From Absidia repens (taxonomy: Eukaryota; Mucoromycota; Mucoromycetes; Mucorales; Cunninghamellaceae): DNA of 64,000 bases. Where the stretch lies: assembly GCA_002105175.1 (NCBI GenBank), contig MCGE01000003.1, positions 1,747,001 through 1,811,000 on the forward strand, in the 5' to 3' direction. The position numbers were made by a program, and so were the translations under genes. The notes under the pieces are model-generated. The model saw only the letters and a program-made list of their open reading frames with translations, did no database searches and had not been told where the DNA came from. How positions within the stretch are numbered: position 1 is the first letter of the stretch; the number at the start of each line of letters is the position of its first letter. This document shows, piece by piece, positions 47,129-58,500 of the stretch.

Positions 47129-47392
47129 GTTTTTCTCCATATATCTTTTAGTGCAATTATATCATATCTCAATAAAAAATATGTTTTTACATATCAAATC
47201 AATTATGGATGTGGGTGGTCATGTTATGAAGTGCGCGTCCTCTGTTTATTTTATTATTTATCACCATATTTAAAAAGGCAGGATGCTGATAATGGTGACA
47301 AGTTTTTGATCATATGTATGGCTATTGTGTGTGTGTGTTATGGGAATGTAACGTCTTACTCTTGGAACACCACTGTAAAGCATAAGCGCTTG

Positions 47393-48144
47393 ATGAACAG
47401 TAACAAATTGAAAATACTTGATCAGTCGGGGGTTGAACTATCGGTATGTGAGGCAACTTTTTTTTTTTTTTTTTTTTACCTATCCAGTCATCCACCTTGT
47501 CCAAGGACTCTTCACCATCAATCAATGAGGAGCATATTGTCCCTTCCTCATCGTCACACTCATCCATCAAAACTACATCAACTATATCGACTGCTGTTTC
47601 TGGCTGGATAGATTCTGTACCTTTTGGTTCGGCGTGTCTTTGGATCAACTCTCTACCTATTATGCGCGTAGGGCACCCAATTCAAGGTTAAACTTACTCA
47701 ATGTAACCTCGGTGCTTCGTTCCTTCAAAGTGAAGATGCTGAACACAGGCTAATTGAACGGATACAAAAAGGTAACAGTTTTTTTTTACTTTTATTTCAA
47801 TATACAAGTGGTTTGCTTTATGCCGAATACTGACGATACCTGTGGTCGATATAGTGCAGCGTGGCAGTTTGAAAACATTGCAGTTGTCGTTAAACAATAG
47901 TTCTCAAGGCTTGTCTCAAATATATGAACATATCAATCGACGTGTGCCCCAATTGGTGGATCAACTACAACAACTCCATGCACTCTCGGAACGAGTAGCT
48001 ACAGCGAACGCGGATTTGGTGGATGATAGTGAAGTGGTGACTAGTATGGAGCACATCAAATCATTTGTACAAATGGCTGATATGATCCAGGCATCTTTAA
48101 AACTGGTTAGCTCGCAAAAGCAGACCATTGTGATGCGGTGTTAG
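47393..48144 (+). CDS. Small coiled-coil protein, BORC-subunit-like (exon model partly uncertain)
   Basis: Proposed exons: 47393-47443, 47488-47616, 47672-47771, 47855-48144 (189 aa), all GT-AG and in phase. The last exon is the most secure: NNSSQGLSQIYEHINRRVPQLVDQLQQL, then an amphipathic helix to the stop. Its pattern (a predicted helix with an x-x-I-Y-E-H-I-x-R-R-x-P-Q-L centre) recalls the BORC subunits BORCS8 and BORCS5, which link Arl8 and kinesin to lysosomes. The N-terminus is S/T-rich and disordered. The middle is doubtful. Exon 2 could run further (GWIDSVPF, then another frame reads LDQLSTYYARRAP), and no single splice choice uses all protein-like sequence. A frameshift or a missed mini-intron near 47617-47700 is possible. 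Confidence 0.5.
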
Positions 48145-48227
48145 GATAGATGGTAGTGATTGATTTATGTAGAATACAATATTAGTTTATCCCCTCCCCT
48201 TTTTTTTTTTTTTTTTTTTTTTTGAAA

Positions 48228-48430
48228 TAAACGTTTTGGTGCTCCACTGGAGCTTTTGGAAATCTATCGATTTACTGGGTATCAGTGCTTTTTTTTTTAT
48301 TGAAGTGTGGGTTTTGAGGGTATATAATGAAAGAAACAAAATAGGGTAGTGTATTAGACGAATTCGCCATTTCGCACTATGGCGGATAACCCCTTGGTGT
48401 CCAATCGTCCTCCTCAGCACTGAGTCTAAC
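48228..48430 (-). repeat. Repeat family 2, copy 3 (diverged)
   Basis: Read on the minus strand it matches copy 2 at 19 kb in order: ACTCAGTGCTGAGGAGGACG, CACCAAGGGGTTATCCGCC, AGTGCGAAATGGCG, AAACCCACACTT, GATACCCAGTAAATCGATAG and TTTCCAAAAGCTCC with hairpin GCTCCAGTGGAGC. It has several indels against the 18- and 19-kb copies. Confidence 0.8.
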
Positions 48431-48819
48431 GGATATATGCAAAAAAAAAAAAGACAGTGGTCTCATTCACACTCCGCCAGGTGATTTTTGTAGTTTTGTG
48501 TGATTATTCTACGATGTGTGGCAAATTATTCTAAAGAGCAGAGGAGTACAAAGACATTGTGACAGTCGCTTGCAAAATGAAAAAGCAAGCCGATGTTGAA
48601 TGGCATCGGTGGCTGCAAAAAAAAAGTAACCACCATGACCCCGCTGTTGAGCTGTAGGTTCAATAGAATAACCATGAGGTCCATAGCTGTCATGAGAAGA
48701 GAGAACCAATACTAAACAATGGAGATCTCAATAATTTGAGGAGAGCTATGACGTTGATCATGTTGCACGGTTGTTCAATATTGACAAGCTAAAGGGAAAT
48801 AAAAAAGAGAGGCTTCCTG

Positions 48820-49600
48820 TTTTGTGCTATTCAGGAAAAAAAAAAAAATGGCACCAAAACATTACAAATCCCGACCACGTGAATCTTTTATTTATTTATT
48901 TCCCCTCCTGCCCTCTCTCTTTCTTTCAATTTTTTTGTTCCTTCCATTTTTCCTTCACCATTCAACTTCAATGGGACTATGTTGAACTTGGAATAGTATC
49001 AGGACTAGTTTAGAACGGTTTTCAGCTCAGGGATTACAAGATGCATGAAGAAACCCTTTCATTTTGAATCTAGGATCTGGAAGTACCGTTAGTTGGCTTT
49101 TTGGAGCCTTCATTAGCTTAGTTTAGTGTTAGCTTGTCCATAGTTGGTATCGATATATGAATAAAGTACATCTGTTTTTACTGGCTGCAATGAAAATGTC
49201 CCGTTAGTTTCACTCATGTCTTGTTCATTGGATCTCTTCTCCTATAACCATCACTCAAGTTGATTAGTGTTGACTGCTGTTGTACGTCAATCGCACATAT
49301 CCCTTCATCGTTTTTTCTTATGTTCTGTACAGTATAGTAGCTCCCATTTTCCATTTTTCCATTTAGATTAGTGTTGACCCTTCTCTAGATCTTCTGCTAG
49401 TCTCGCTCATGAAAACATCTCCATTAGATCCGTTGATTGCTGTAGACCTTCGCAGCTTACATTTATGCTTCAATAAAATATATTGTCTTTTATCAACCAT
49501 TACTGTCGTCTGCATATGATATTGAGCAAGATTTTTTGTTTTGTTTTGTTTTGTGCTATATGTAATTGTGATAAGATATGAATTAGGTATCATGTCATAT
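48820..49600 (+). repeat. Dispersed repeat family 1, copy 6
   Basis: Box CCCGACCACGTGA at about 48872-48884, CT-rich tract, core at about 48955-49085 (ATCAGGACTAGTTTAGAAC, GCATGAAGAAACCC), then modules with AATAAA near 49161 and 49475. Its head faces the head of family 2 copy 3, about 430 bp away. Confidence 0.75.
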
Positions 49601-50275
49601 GCGACAATGGTTCTAGGGAAATTTTATGTACAGTCAGTTATCATATGTAGTTGGTATTCCCTGCGAGAATGCTTCGGTTAATATGTCTTTATAATTTTTT
49701 TATATTGTTTGAGCAACTCAATATGATATAAATGATGCAACAGCTTTCAGATTGTTTTACAAGGACTGTATAGAACAGTGACGTTTACATTAAATCCTAC
49801 CATTTTTGAAGAATTCCTCAGTCTAGGATTATTTTCTTCTCGCAGTATCGACCGACTGGCAGCTATTTTTTTTTTTTTTTTTTTTCCCACAAGGCATAAC
49901 AAGTCGATGGTCGTTATGTGATGCCTAATTTTACCCCATCATAATTCCTAATCCTCTACCATCACATCTCATTCAAATATATCCTACTACATATACTTAA
50001 CGAGTTTATGATCTCAGTCCATTGTAACTACATTACGTATGTCCTGTGTCACAATTTTCAATTTCTTTTTCATAAAAGTGAAAGGCAGATCGTTTATTGT
50101 ACTGTGAACAAGATACCACTCCAAACACAAGTCAAATGAATAATGAATAATAGGGATTTTATTTTAATGCATGGTATTTAACAATAACGTACTAAACTGT
50201 AGAATCAAAGAATAATAATAAAGAATATATAAAACGTATAAAATATGTATAAAAAGGGAGTAGTGTCTATACTAT

Positions 50276-52399
50276 CTAAGCAGGGCAGTATGGTGTCGTG
50301 GCTTCAGCAACGGCAGGATGGACAAAAGAATTGATAGTAACATAAAGAGTATAAATCAAGATACCAACACCCCAAATCATCAAGCAGCAATCAACAACCT
50401 TGTCCCACGTTTTCTTGGCAATCTTGATATGGAACATTCCGGGAAAGATGAAGCATAAAGGCACACAAGCAACCGAACCCACTAGATTCCAAAAAAAAGA
50501 GAAGGTTGAGTTCGAGTTCCCCCTTTTTTTTTTTTTTTTTTTTTGTTACAATGATCATCACTTACCCAAGGAAACAAACTTATCCAAATTCTCAGCGCCA
50601 ATACCAAACGCCAGAGCAGCGCAAACGGTAGAAATAATCACACGATAAAAGTTTTTAGACATTTTCACACCAATGCTTTGACGACCAGATTTGAATTTGT
50701 GGAAGAGTCCATTTTCAATGATCTTGAGGGCAGGGAACAACATGAAAGGCATGCTATAAACAAATACATCAGTAAAAATAACCCCGGGAGTTCATATACT
50801 CTTAATATTTGTTGGTTTACTTACGTCAAAATAATCGCAGCAGAATATAAGATTTCCAATGCAATATTCAATCGACTATCAGGAGGGAAATTATAAATCA
50901 CAGCGGCTTGAATTGTATCACCGTAGGCAAGGTAGGATAGGGTCCCAATCAATATGTATATAATGGTGACGATGATTAGTCCAACCGTGGTCACTAAGGG
51001 GAATTTCTTTGGCTTTTCCATGGCTTCGACAATAGGAATCACTAAAATACAAATAAACAGAACAGACGTGTACGATTTGGTTCAGTATCAGATATTACCA
51101 AATTAAACAAATATGTTCACCTCTCTCTTTTTATATATCACTTACGTAAACCAATGCCTTCAAAGGAGAATGTAGCAGTACCAATCATCATACCAAAGTT
51201 CATAGAGTTCACCGCAACCACATTTGGCCCAACACCTACATTATGAAGTTGTTCTGACGTGAAGTAGATAATGACAATCAGGCCGAACAGGATCAGAATA
51301 TCAGCCAAGATGGCACAAAAAGAGAGTCTAGCAATATGGCGAATCAGAGATAAAGGAATCAAGATAATCAAAGGGAACCAGATGTAGTATTTTTCAAGTA
51401 TATGATTTTGGCAATTGGAGAGGACATTGGCGACGCTGAACAAGTTTTGAGATACAAAGATAAAATAAGATGAAACAAAACCAATTTGCGATATAACGAT
51501 AAAGAAGAGGACAGTGAATCGTATTGTTTGATTATACTATTTGAAAGAAGGAGGGGGGGGAGAGAAAAAGAAAGTGTTAAAAAAAGAGGCATTTAAATCA
51601 AATATTTCAATCCCCGTTTACTGTACCATTTTTGCGCCAATATCTGCGTAACTTCCACCAACCACTTGCTGCGTTGCAACTAAACGCAAAAAAGCCAGTA
51701 AACAAATGGATGAAATGAGAACCATCAATACAATAGACAAAGCCAATCCACCATTTTGAAAACTGTGATAATACAATAGGAGGAGAGGGGAGTCTGTTAG
51801 AATTTTATTTTTGACACATATAATTTTTATTATTCCACTTACGCTTTGGGCAAAAAGAGAACACCAGAGCCAATGAATGCTTTTAAAAACATGAACATGG
51901 CCTTCCCAACCGAGGCCGTAGGCACTTTTTTCAAGTATTCTGATTCCACTTCATCCATTTTTTCTTCTTCTGTGATTTTGGGTCCAGCCACGTTGCTCAT
52001 CCTATGACGATAGTGCCCTTCATCATCCGAGTCATCCAAAGCTTCACCGGCAAAATTAGCATACAATGAGAAAGAGGAGTAGGAACGAGCACCCATGGAG
52101 GCCCGCTTGGCAGATTGGGCAAAAGAGGTGGCCCTGCTTGACATGTTGGGCCTAGGGGGACGAGGACGAGTGGGTTTTGGTGTGGTAGCTGAAGGCACAT
52201 CATCTTGGACTTCTTCTTCCAGGCGATTAGGCATGATTCCAGAATCCATCATAGCAGCAGGAGCAATCTTGACTTTGGCACCAGATAACGTTGAGTTGAT
52301 GGTACTTGTAGAGGGTATCGTTCGAGGAGTAGGTCTAGCATTATTATTAGCATTAGTATTATTATTACTGCTAGAGTGATTATTTCTATCAGGTTTCAT
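50276..52399 (-). CDS. AVT-type vacuolar amino acid transporter (AAAP family)
   Basis: Six exons on the minus strand: 52399-51843, 51762-51627, 51536-51146, 51041-50825, 50753-50566, 50481-50276 (564 aa). A polar N-terminal tail of ~165 residues (N/S/P-rich, several S/R sites, DDSDDEGHYRHRMSN) precedes the transporter core. The core starts with KAMFMFLKAFIGSGVLFLPKAFQNGG, the AAAP entry motif best known in yeast Avt3/Avt4, and has about ten to eleven hydrophobic segments (SYFIFVSQN, GTATFSFEGIGLLIPIVEAM, TLSYLAYGD, GSVACVPLCFIFPG). Avt3/Avt4 export neutral or basic amino acids from the vacuole. Export direction and substrate are inferred from family. The gene is divergent from the carboxypeptidase, sharing about 615 bp. 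Confidence 0.88.
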
Positions 52400-53014
52400 T
52401 TATAGTTTTTTTTTTTTCAAAGTTGTAGAAGGGAAAACATTTGACGTGTGAAAAAAAAGAAGTGTCTTTATAAAGGAAATCAGAAAATGGAAAAACCTTA
52501 CTCTGGTTGGTTACTTGGTGAAACCAAAAAAGTGGATGTCGATCTTGAGCGGCGCTTAAATATGTCTACGCATAATAAAATTTTCCTCGCTGGTGGAGGT
52601 GAAATAGCGATGGTTACATCCTATCGTCGATACAATCTTATTTCTAGTGTTCATTTAACTCATCAAGTTTCTTCCTTTCATATGACCACTTTTTTATATT
52701 TATTAGTTCCCCTTTTAGAAAATATAATGTCATAGCACAAAATAGGTCTTTTTCTGATTTTTGTCGTTTTCTTTTCTGAAGAATGGATTCTTGGCTATTT
52801 TTATCTCCCGCTAGACCGACAAAGACCGAATGATTTTTTCCTCCTCTTAAATAAAAAGCTACAAACAAACTAGAAAAACTATGAAAAACAAAAAACCCTC
52901 CTCCCAATATAAAAGGAATGAGCATGTTCGTTTTTCTTCCTACTCTACAGTTTATTTTATTTTCCTTTTATACACTATTTTTTAAAAAGGAATAATAATT
53001 AAGGATCAAAAACA
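52400..53014. other. Divergent promoter region
   Basis: The AVT-type transporter (-) and the serine carboxypeptidase (+) share this upstream region. No gene or repeat copy is seen. Confidence 0.5.
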
Positions 53015-55214
53015 ATGCTAACCACTTTGATTCTCTTGTTATTCTGTGGGTTAAAAATCTGTAGTTCCGCTCCAATGGATGGAAAGGAAAAAGAAAACCA
53101 ATCTGGTTTATGTGATTCGTCGGTAGTTCAAGTAAGTATTATGGTTAAATAGAAAAAATAAAAAATGTTCTGTTTTTCAATCCACCAATCAGCTACTCGA
53201 ACCAATCTCTCTATTAAACAATAGCATTCAGGCTACCTCAGAAGCTCTCCTGATGCCTATTATTTTTATTGGTTTTTCGAAAGTCAAACCGACCCATCAA
53301 ATGCTCCTTTGACAATTTGGTTGAATGGTGGTCCTGGATGCTCTAGTAAAGAAAAAGGATCAAAGATGACAGTTATTTTTTAAAGTTAGACTAAACATTT
53401 TTGCCGTTTTTTCCTTTTTTACAGGCATGGTGTAAGTATTGTGTCATGGACTCGACCAGAAAACAATAATTGACACTCCGACATGTACCTTGTGCTATCC
53501 TACTTTAGTGGAAACCGAAAATTCACAACTTTTTTTTTTTTCTTCTTCTTGTGAATGATTGAATACACAGGGGATTATGGCAAGAATTAGGACCATGCAA
53601 ATTGGGACCAAATGGTGAACATACAATCAACAATCCTTACAGCTGGAACAAATATTCCAACGTACTCTTCTTTGACCAGGCAATATATAAAAAAAAAAAA
53701 TCATTGTCCACGCACGCCAAAACGAAGTCTAACCTTGTTTATTATTATTATTATTAGCCAGCCGGCGCAGGGTTCTCTTTTGGTGAAGATGATGTCAATA
53801 GTAGTCGATCTGGAGCCAAACCAGCTTATGATTTTATTGTCAACTTTTTAAAGCGGTACCCGAAATATGCAAAATTGCCTCTACACTTTTTTGGGGAATC
53901 TTATGCTGGGCACTATATCCCTGTTTATGCGGACTACATCCTTCAGCAAAACCACCTCGTAAAAACTGGCCGTTTGGACAATCCTATTATCCAACTTCAA
54001 ACTATTGGTATTGGCAATGGCTGGACTAACTCCCTTATTCAAATGTACGTGGCTCAATTATTGAAAGTGATAAACAATTCAACTCACGGGTGGTTTTTTT
54101 TGTGATAGGGAGCAATATCCTACCATGGCCTGTAACTCTTCTTGTAAGTCTTCTATTCTTAAAAAGAGAGGGGGAGGGATATTATATTAGATCTAAACAA
54201 TTTGTCTGGTGTTACGTATTTAGATGGGGCATTGATATCAGAAGGAACTTGTAATAGAATGCGTGCCAACTTGCCACGATGTCTAGAAAGAAGTAAGTGT
54301 GTCCGACGTTAAACTTATTCTGGTCAAATGTGCTCACATTTATCTATCATATTTTATGTTCTAGTACGACGATGTCATTCTACTGATCTCGATAGAGATT
54401 GTTCTCTAGCTGACTCCTATTGCAACAAACATGTCGTCTCATTGTTTGACCAAGCCAAAAGAAGCTATTACGACGTCCGGACAGTTAGCAGCCCACCGCC
54501 GACATATAGAGACTATTTGAATAGAAATACGACCAAAGGCCTGATTGGTGCTGTTGGAACGTATCATGAATGCTCGGATGAAGTGGTAAGTAAATATAAA
54601 ACCTTTCTCGTTAATTCTTAACATCCTTTCTTTCTTTCTTTTATCATATAGTTCGATCGATTTTTCCTTACTGGTGACGGGTAAATCAACTGATTAAACT
54701 ACGATTTGGGTTATGGTATTAATGGAATTTTTCAATTTTCATGGATAGTATTCGGAATACAGATACTCAGGTGGCTGGACTTTTGGATAATGGAATCAAA
54801 GTGTTGATATATGCCGGTGATGCTGATTACATTTGTTCTTGGGTAAAAAAAAAAATCTATCTACCTATTTATATTATATCTGGTGATATGGTGGATTAGT
54901 TCCTTATTACTGATAGACACATTTTTTAGTATGGCAATTATGCGTGGCTTGAAGAATTAGCATTTAATGGGCGTGAAGACTATCAATCCCAATCAATGCA
55001 ACCTTGGATGGTTGATGGAATCGAAGCTGGCCAAATCCAGTCTGGCGGAAATTTAACCTTCATTCGGGTGTATGAAGCTGGTCATGAAGTAAGTGTGGAA
55101 TTATCCCCGTCCTCTCCTTTATTTCTCTTCTGACTGACTGATATTTCTTTACTATAGGTTCCTTATTATCAACCCAAGGCTGCCCAAAGTATGTTTTATG
55201 ATCACATCCATTAG
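53015..55214 (+). CDS. Secreted or vacuolar serine carboxypeptidase (S10 family)
   Basis: Twelve exons: 53015-53131, 53225-53345, 53425-53431, 53571-53679, 53758-54044, 54109-54143, 54224-54292, 54365-54585, 54652-54680, 54749-54842, 54930-55088, 55158-55214 (434 aa). It removes C-terminal residues from peptides. A signal peptide ([19 protein letters not shown]) leads into the secretory route. The substrate-binding motif NGGPGCSSM, the nucleophile GESYAG (Ser ~166), Asp in [12 protein letters not shown] (~356) and His in YEAGHEVPYYQP (~415) are all present, in the normal order of carboxypeptidase Y and Kex1-like enzymes. No C-terminal membrane anchor is seen, so it is more like a vacuolar or secreted enzyme than Kex1. 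The third exon is 7 nt, and the intron after FFDQ starts with GC, not GT. Confidence 0.9.
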
Positions 55215-55428
55215 TATAATGTAGAGTAGTTTAGTTTAGTATAGTATTTTGTAACTTTATTATTATTATTTACAGTCAACCCACATCATCAAGATCAACC
55301 CCTTCTCTTATGCAGCAAAAATGACTATTTTTTTTTATTTTATTATGAGCCTGAAATGCAATTCGTCTTTTATACGGCGAGTGTTGACATTCAACCAATC
55401 AGTTTCTAGCGGTTTATCAAACTGTCTA

Positions 55429-55468
<40 letters not shown>

Positions 55469-55534
55469 CGCCTCAATAAAATTCTGGAACTTCGTTCCCC
55501 TTTCTTTTTTTGCTTTTGTTTTTTTGTTGAGACA
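55215..55534. other. Intergenic region
   Basis: 3' flank of the carboxypeptidase, a T-run of about 36 nt (55433-55468) and the short leader of the SNF2/RING gene. No gene is seen. Confidence 0.5.
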
Positions 55535-58500
55535 ATGGACTCAGATTTTGATGATTTTGCTTTTGACCTTACTGAAAGACCTGATGAAAATTTTGCTGGC
55601 ATAAGACGGGATGGTAGTGACCTTGTCATGGCTGAGCAAGCTGACATGGACGATGAAACCGATAATGAAGACGACACCGATGACGATAACTGCCTGGATT
55701 TGACTGCTACGCCACAAACTCTCGCAGATTCTTCCACACCAACAAACGAGCCACCTTTCTCTTCAAACCACTCAAACACATCACCTTTATTAAATGCAAC
55801 ATCAAGAACGGCTCCTACTTCTCAAACGAATTCACCCAATCCTTTAGATTTATTGGTGGAAGACGGTATCTCTGAAGACGCTTTAGTGGCAATGGGAATC
55901 GACATTAATGAAATCCGTGCACAAAGGGAAATCGAACGACGTCTTCAAGACGAAGCTCAACAATTAGAGTACGCCAGACAACTCCAACAACAACTCAATG
56001 ACGACAACGAAACCAATCATACACCTACAGCATCAGCTTCATCCGCACAATCAACTTCTGCGACGGCTTGGAGAAACATAGGACTTGGTGTGCCACCACC
56101 AGCATCAGCATCAGCATCAGCACAGCCACCATCAGCAAATGGAAATGGAAAATCACCGATGGCACCAAGACGTGATTTACCTAACGCGTTTTCTGACAAC
56201 TCCTATAACAACAGCCAGCATAGCAACAAAAAGCCTAGACCGAATTATCCCATCCCATCTTCCATTGGCGCCGCCTGTAGCAGCAATTATGCCGAATCAT
56301 CTTCCTCAGCGGCGGCAGGCCCAAGTGCACCCATATTTTTGATCGACAGCGATGATGACGATTTGGTTGATTTGACAAACGACAGTGATATTGGCCGGAC
56401 CAAAAACAGGGCGATTCCACTAGGTGATTATAATATAATCGATTCTGACGACGACGAATATGATGATGACGCTGACGATGACGACCAACTGATTTCTGGG
56501 GACGGCGCAAGCTTGGAAGCCATTATGCACCAAATGTATCAACTTCAACAGCGACAAGAGGCTCAACGACGTTACGGTATCACCATGAACCCGCTGCCTT
56601 TTGAACACGTACCTGGAGGATTCGACATTTCCCATCACATGTTTTCTGGTAATGGCTCCATTTTTATGGACAGAAAGCCTTCTTCACAAGGTCCATCCTC
56701 ATCCGCCTTGGGATTATCGGTGATCGAAGCTGAAGAACAATTACGACAACTACTGGAAACAATTGCTGATGAAGAACCTCCACCTCCTGAAAGTCGCACC
56801 GGTACACCCGATGGTCTTAGAATCAATCTTATGGAACACCAGAAAATCGGATTCCAATGGATGTGCAAACAAGAAGTATCAACAAACAAAGGTGGTCTGC
56901 TGTCTGACGATATGGGTCTCGGAAAGGTATGTAAACCCCCCCCACGCCTCGATTTATATATGCATTGCTCACTGTTTTCTACTTATTTAGACGATTCAAA
57001 CTCTCTCCGTTATTGTTGCTCGTCAATGTACTGACGCTGCCCCTATTCCTGATATGATGACTATGGTTGTCCAACAAAAACTCAAGGCAAGGATAAAACC
57101 ATTCAAGGTCAAGTGTACTCTAGTGGTGTGTCCTGTCTCTTTGATGGAACAATGGGCTCAAGAAATAAAGTCAAAAGCTGAAAACGTATCGGTGTACATT
57201 CATCATGGAACAAGCACTCTACAGGATCCGTACCAAATAGCAGGGTTCGATGGTAAGTCATTTTAAGAAAAAAAAAAAAAAAAAAAAAAAACGAAACAAA
57301 CAAACATTTATATCTAATCCTGTCACTAAATGCAATATTATAGTCGTCATTATTTCTTACCACAAGGCCCGCCACGAATTTCCTGAAGATTCCACTCGTG
57401 CTACTGGTGTTTTAACTCCCATGATATTCCATCGTGTTGTCTTGGATGAAGCACATACAATTAAAAACAAAGCGACTGGTGTAGCCAAAGCATGGTAAGT
57501 TAGTCATATGTATATATATATTCCCTTATCTGTTACTAACGCAATCATTCATGTTCTTTTTAAAGTTACCGTATTGAAGCAACCTATCGCTGGTGTTTGA
57601 CAGCGACACCAATCCAAAACAAAATCGAAGAACTTTATTCCTTGATCAATTTCTTACGCATTCAACCCTACTGTGACTGGACCAACTTTAGAGACGAAAT
57701 AGTGACACCACTGAAATCAGTATACAAGAGGCAAGCTGTAAGTAACCCCTCCAAAAAAAAAGGGGAGGGTGTGTGTGTGTTTAAAAGTAGCATATAGTAC
57801 ACGTGAACTGAATCTTCCATGTTTCTTATTATTATTCAAGGTGATGAAAAAGGTACAGGTGATTATGAAGGCGATAGCTCTCCGAAGATCCAAAAAGGCT
57901 GAAATTGATGGGCGGCCGATTCTCAATTTACCTGAACGCAATATACACTTTACACATGTGGATTTCCCATCCGATGAACGACAATTTTATAACTTCGTGG
58001 ACAACAAAGTGCAAACTGACTTTAATGAATATGTGGACGCTGGAACGGTCATGCAAAACTACTCAAGTGTAAGTCGCGACAAACAGACGAAGTAATAGCA
58101 TCCCTTGAATTCATTTCTTATCAAATCTTCTAATTTTAGGTCTTGGTGCTTCTATTACGATTACGGCAAGCGTGTCTTCATCCTACGCTTACTACCATCG
58201 ATAAGCCTGTTTTAAAGAACAATGAAGAACGACAGTTAGAAAATGCAAAGTCCCTGGATCAATCGGTAGTCGACAGATTGGTCAACATGAAAGACGAACT
58301 CTCTGGTGTCGAAGTAAGTATGGGTGATCTCAACATGACAAGGGAAAGGAAAAAAAATTGACATTTTATTCTTTTTGAAGTGCCCGATCTGTATGGATGC
58401 TGCTGATGAACCTCGTATCATATCTGGCTGTGGTCATATCCTTTGTCGAGAATGTTTATCTTGTAAGTACAAAGATCCGCTCTCATCCCGCTCCCCAAAA

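Larger units (their letters stand above)
48145..50275. other. Intergenic region with both repeat families
   Basis: It holds family 2 copy 3 and family 1 copy 6 (listed separately), a T-run near 48201-48223 and A/T-rich spacer from about 49600 to 50275. No coding gene is supported. Confidence 0.55.

Noticed and set aside
52448..52735. 95-codon plus-strand ORF between the AVT transporter and the carboxypeptidase
   Set aside because: Its low-complexity start, lack of a domain and promoter location argue against coding.
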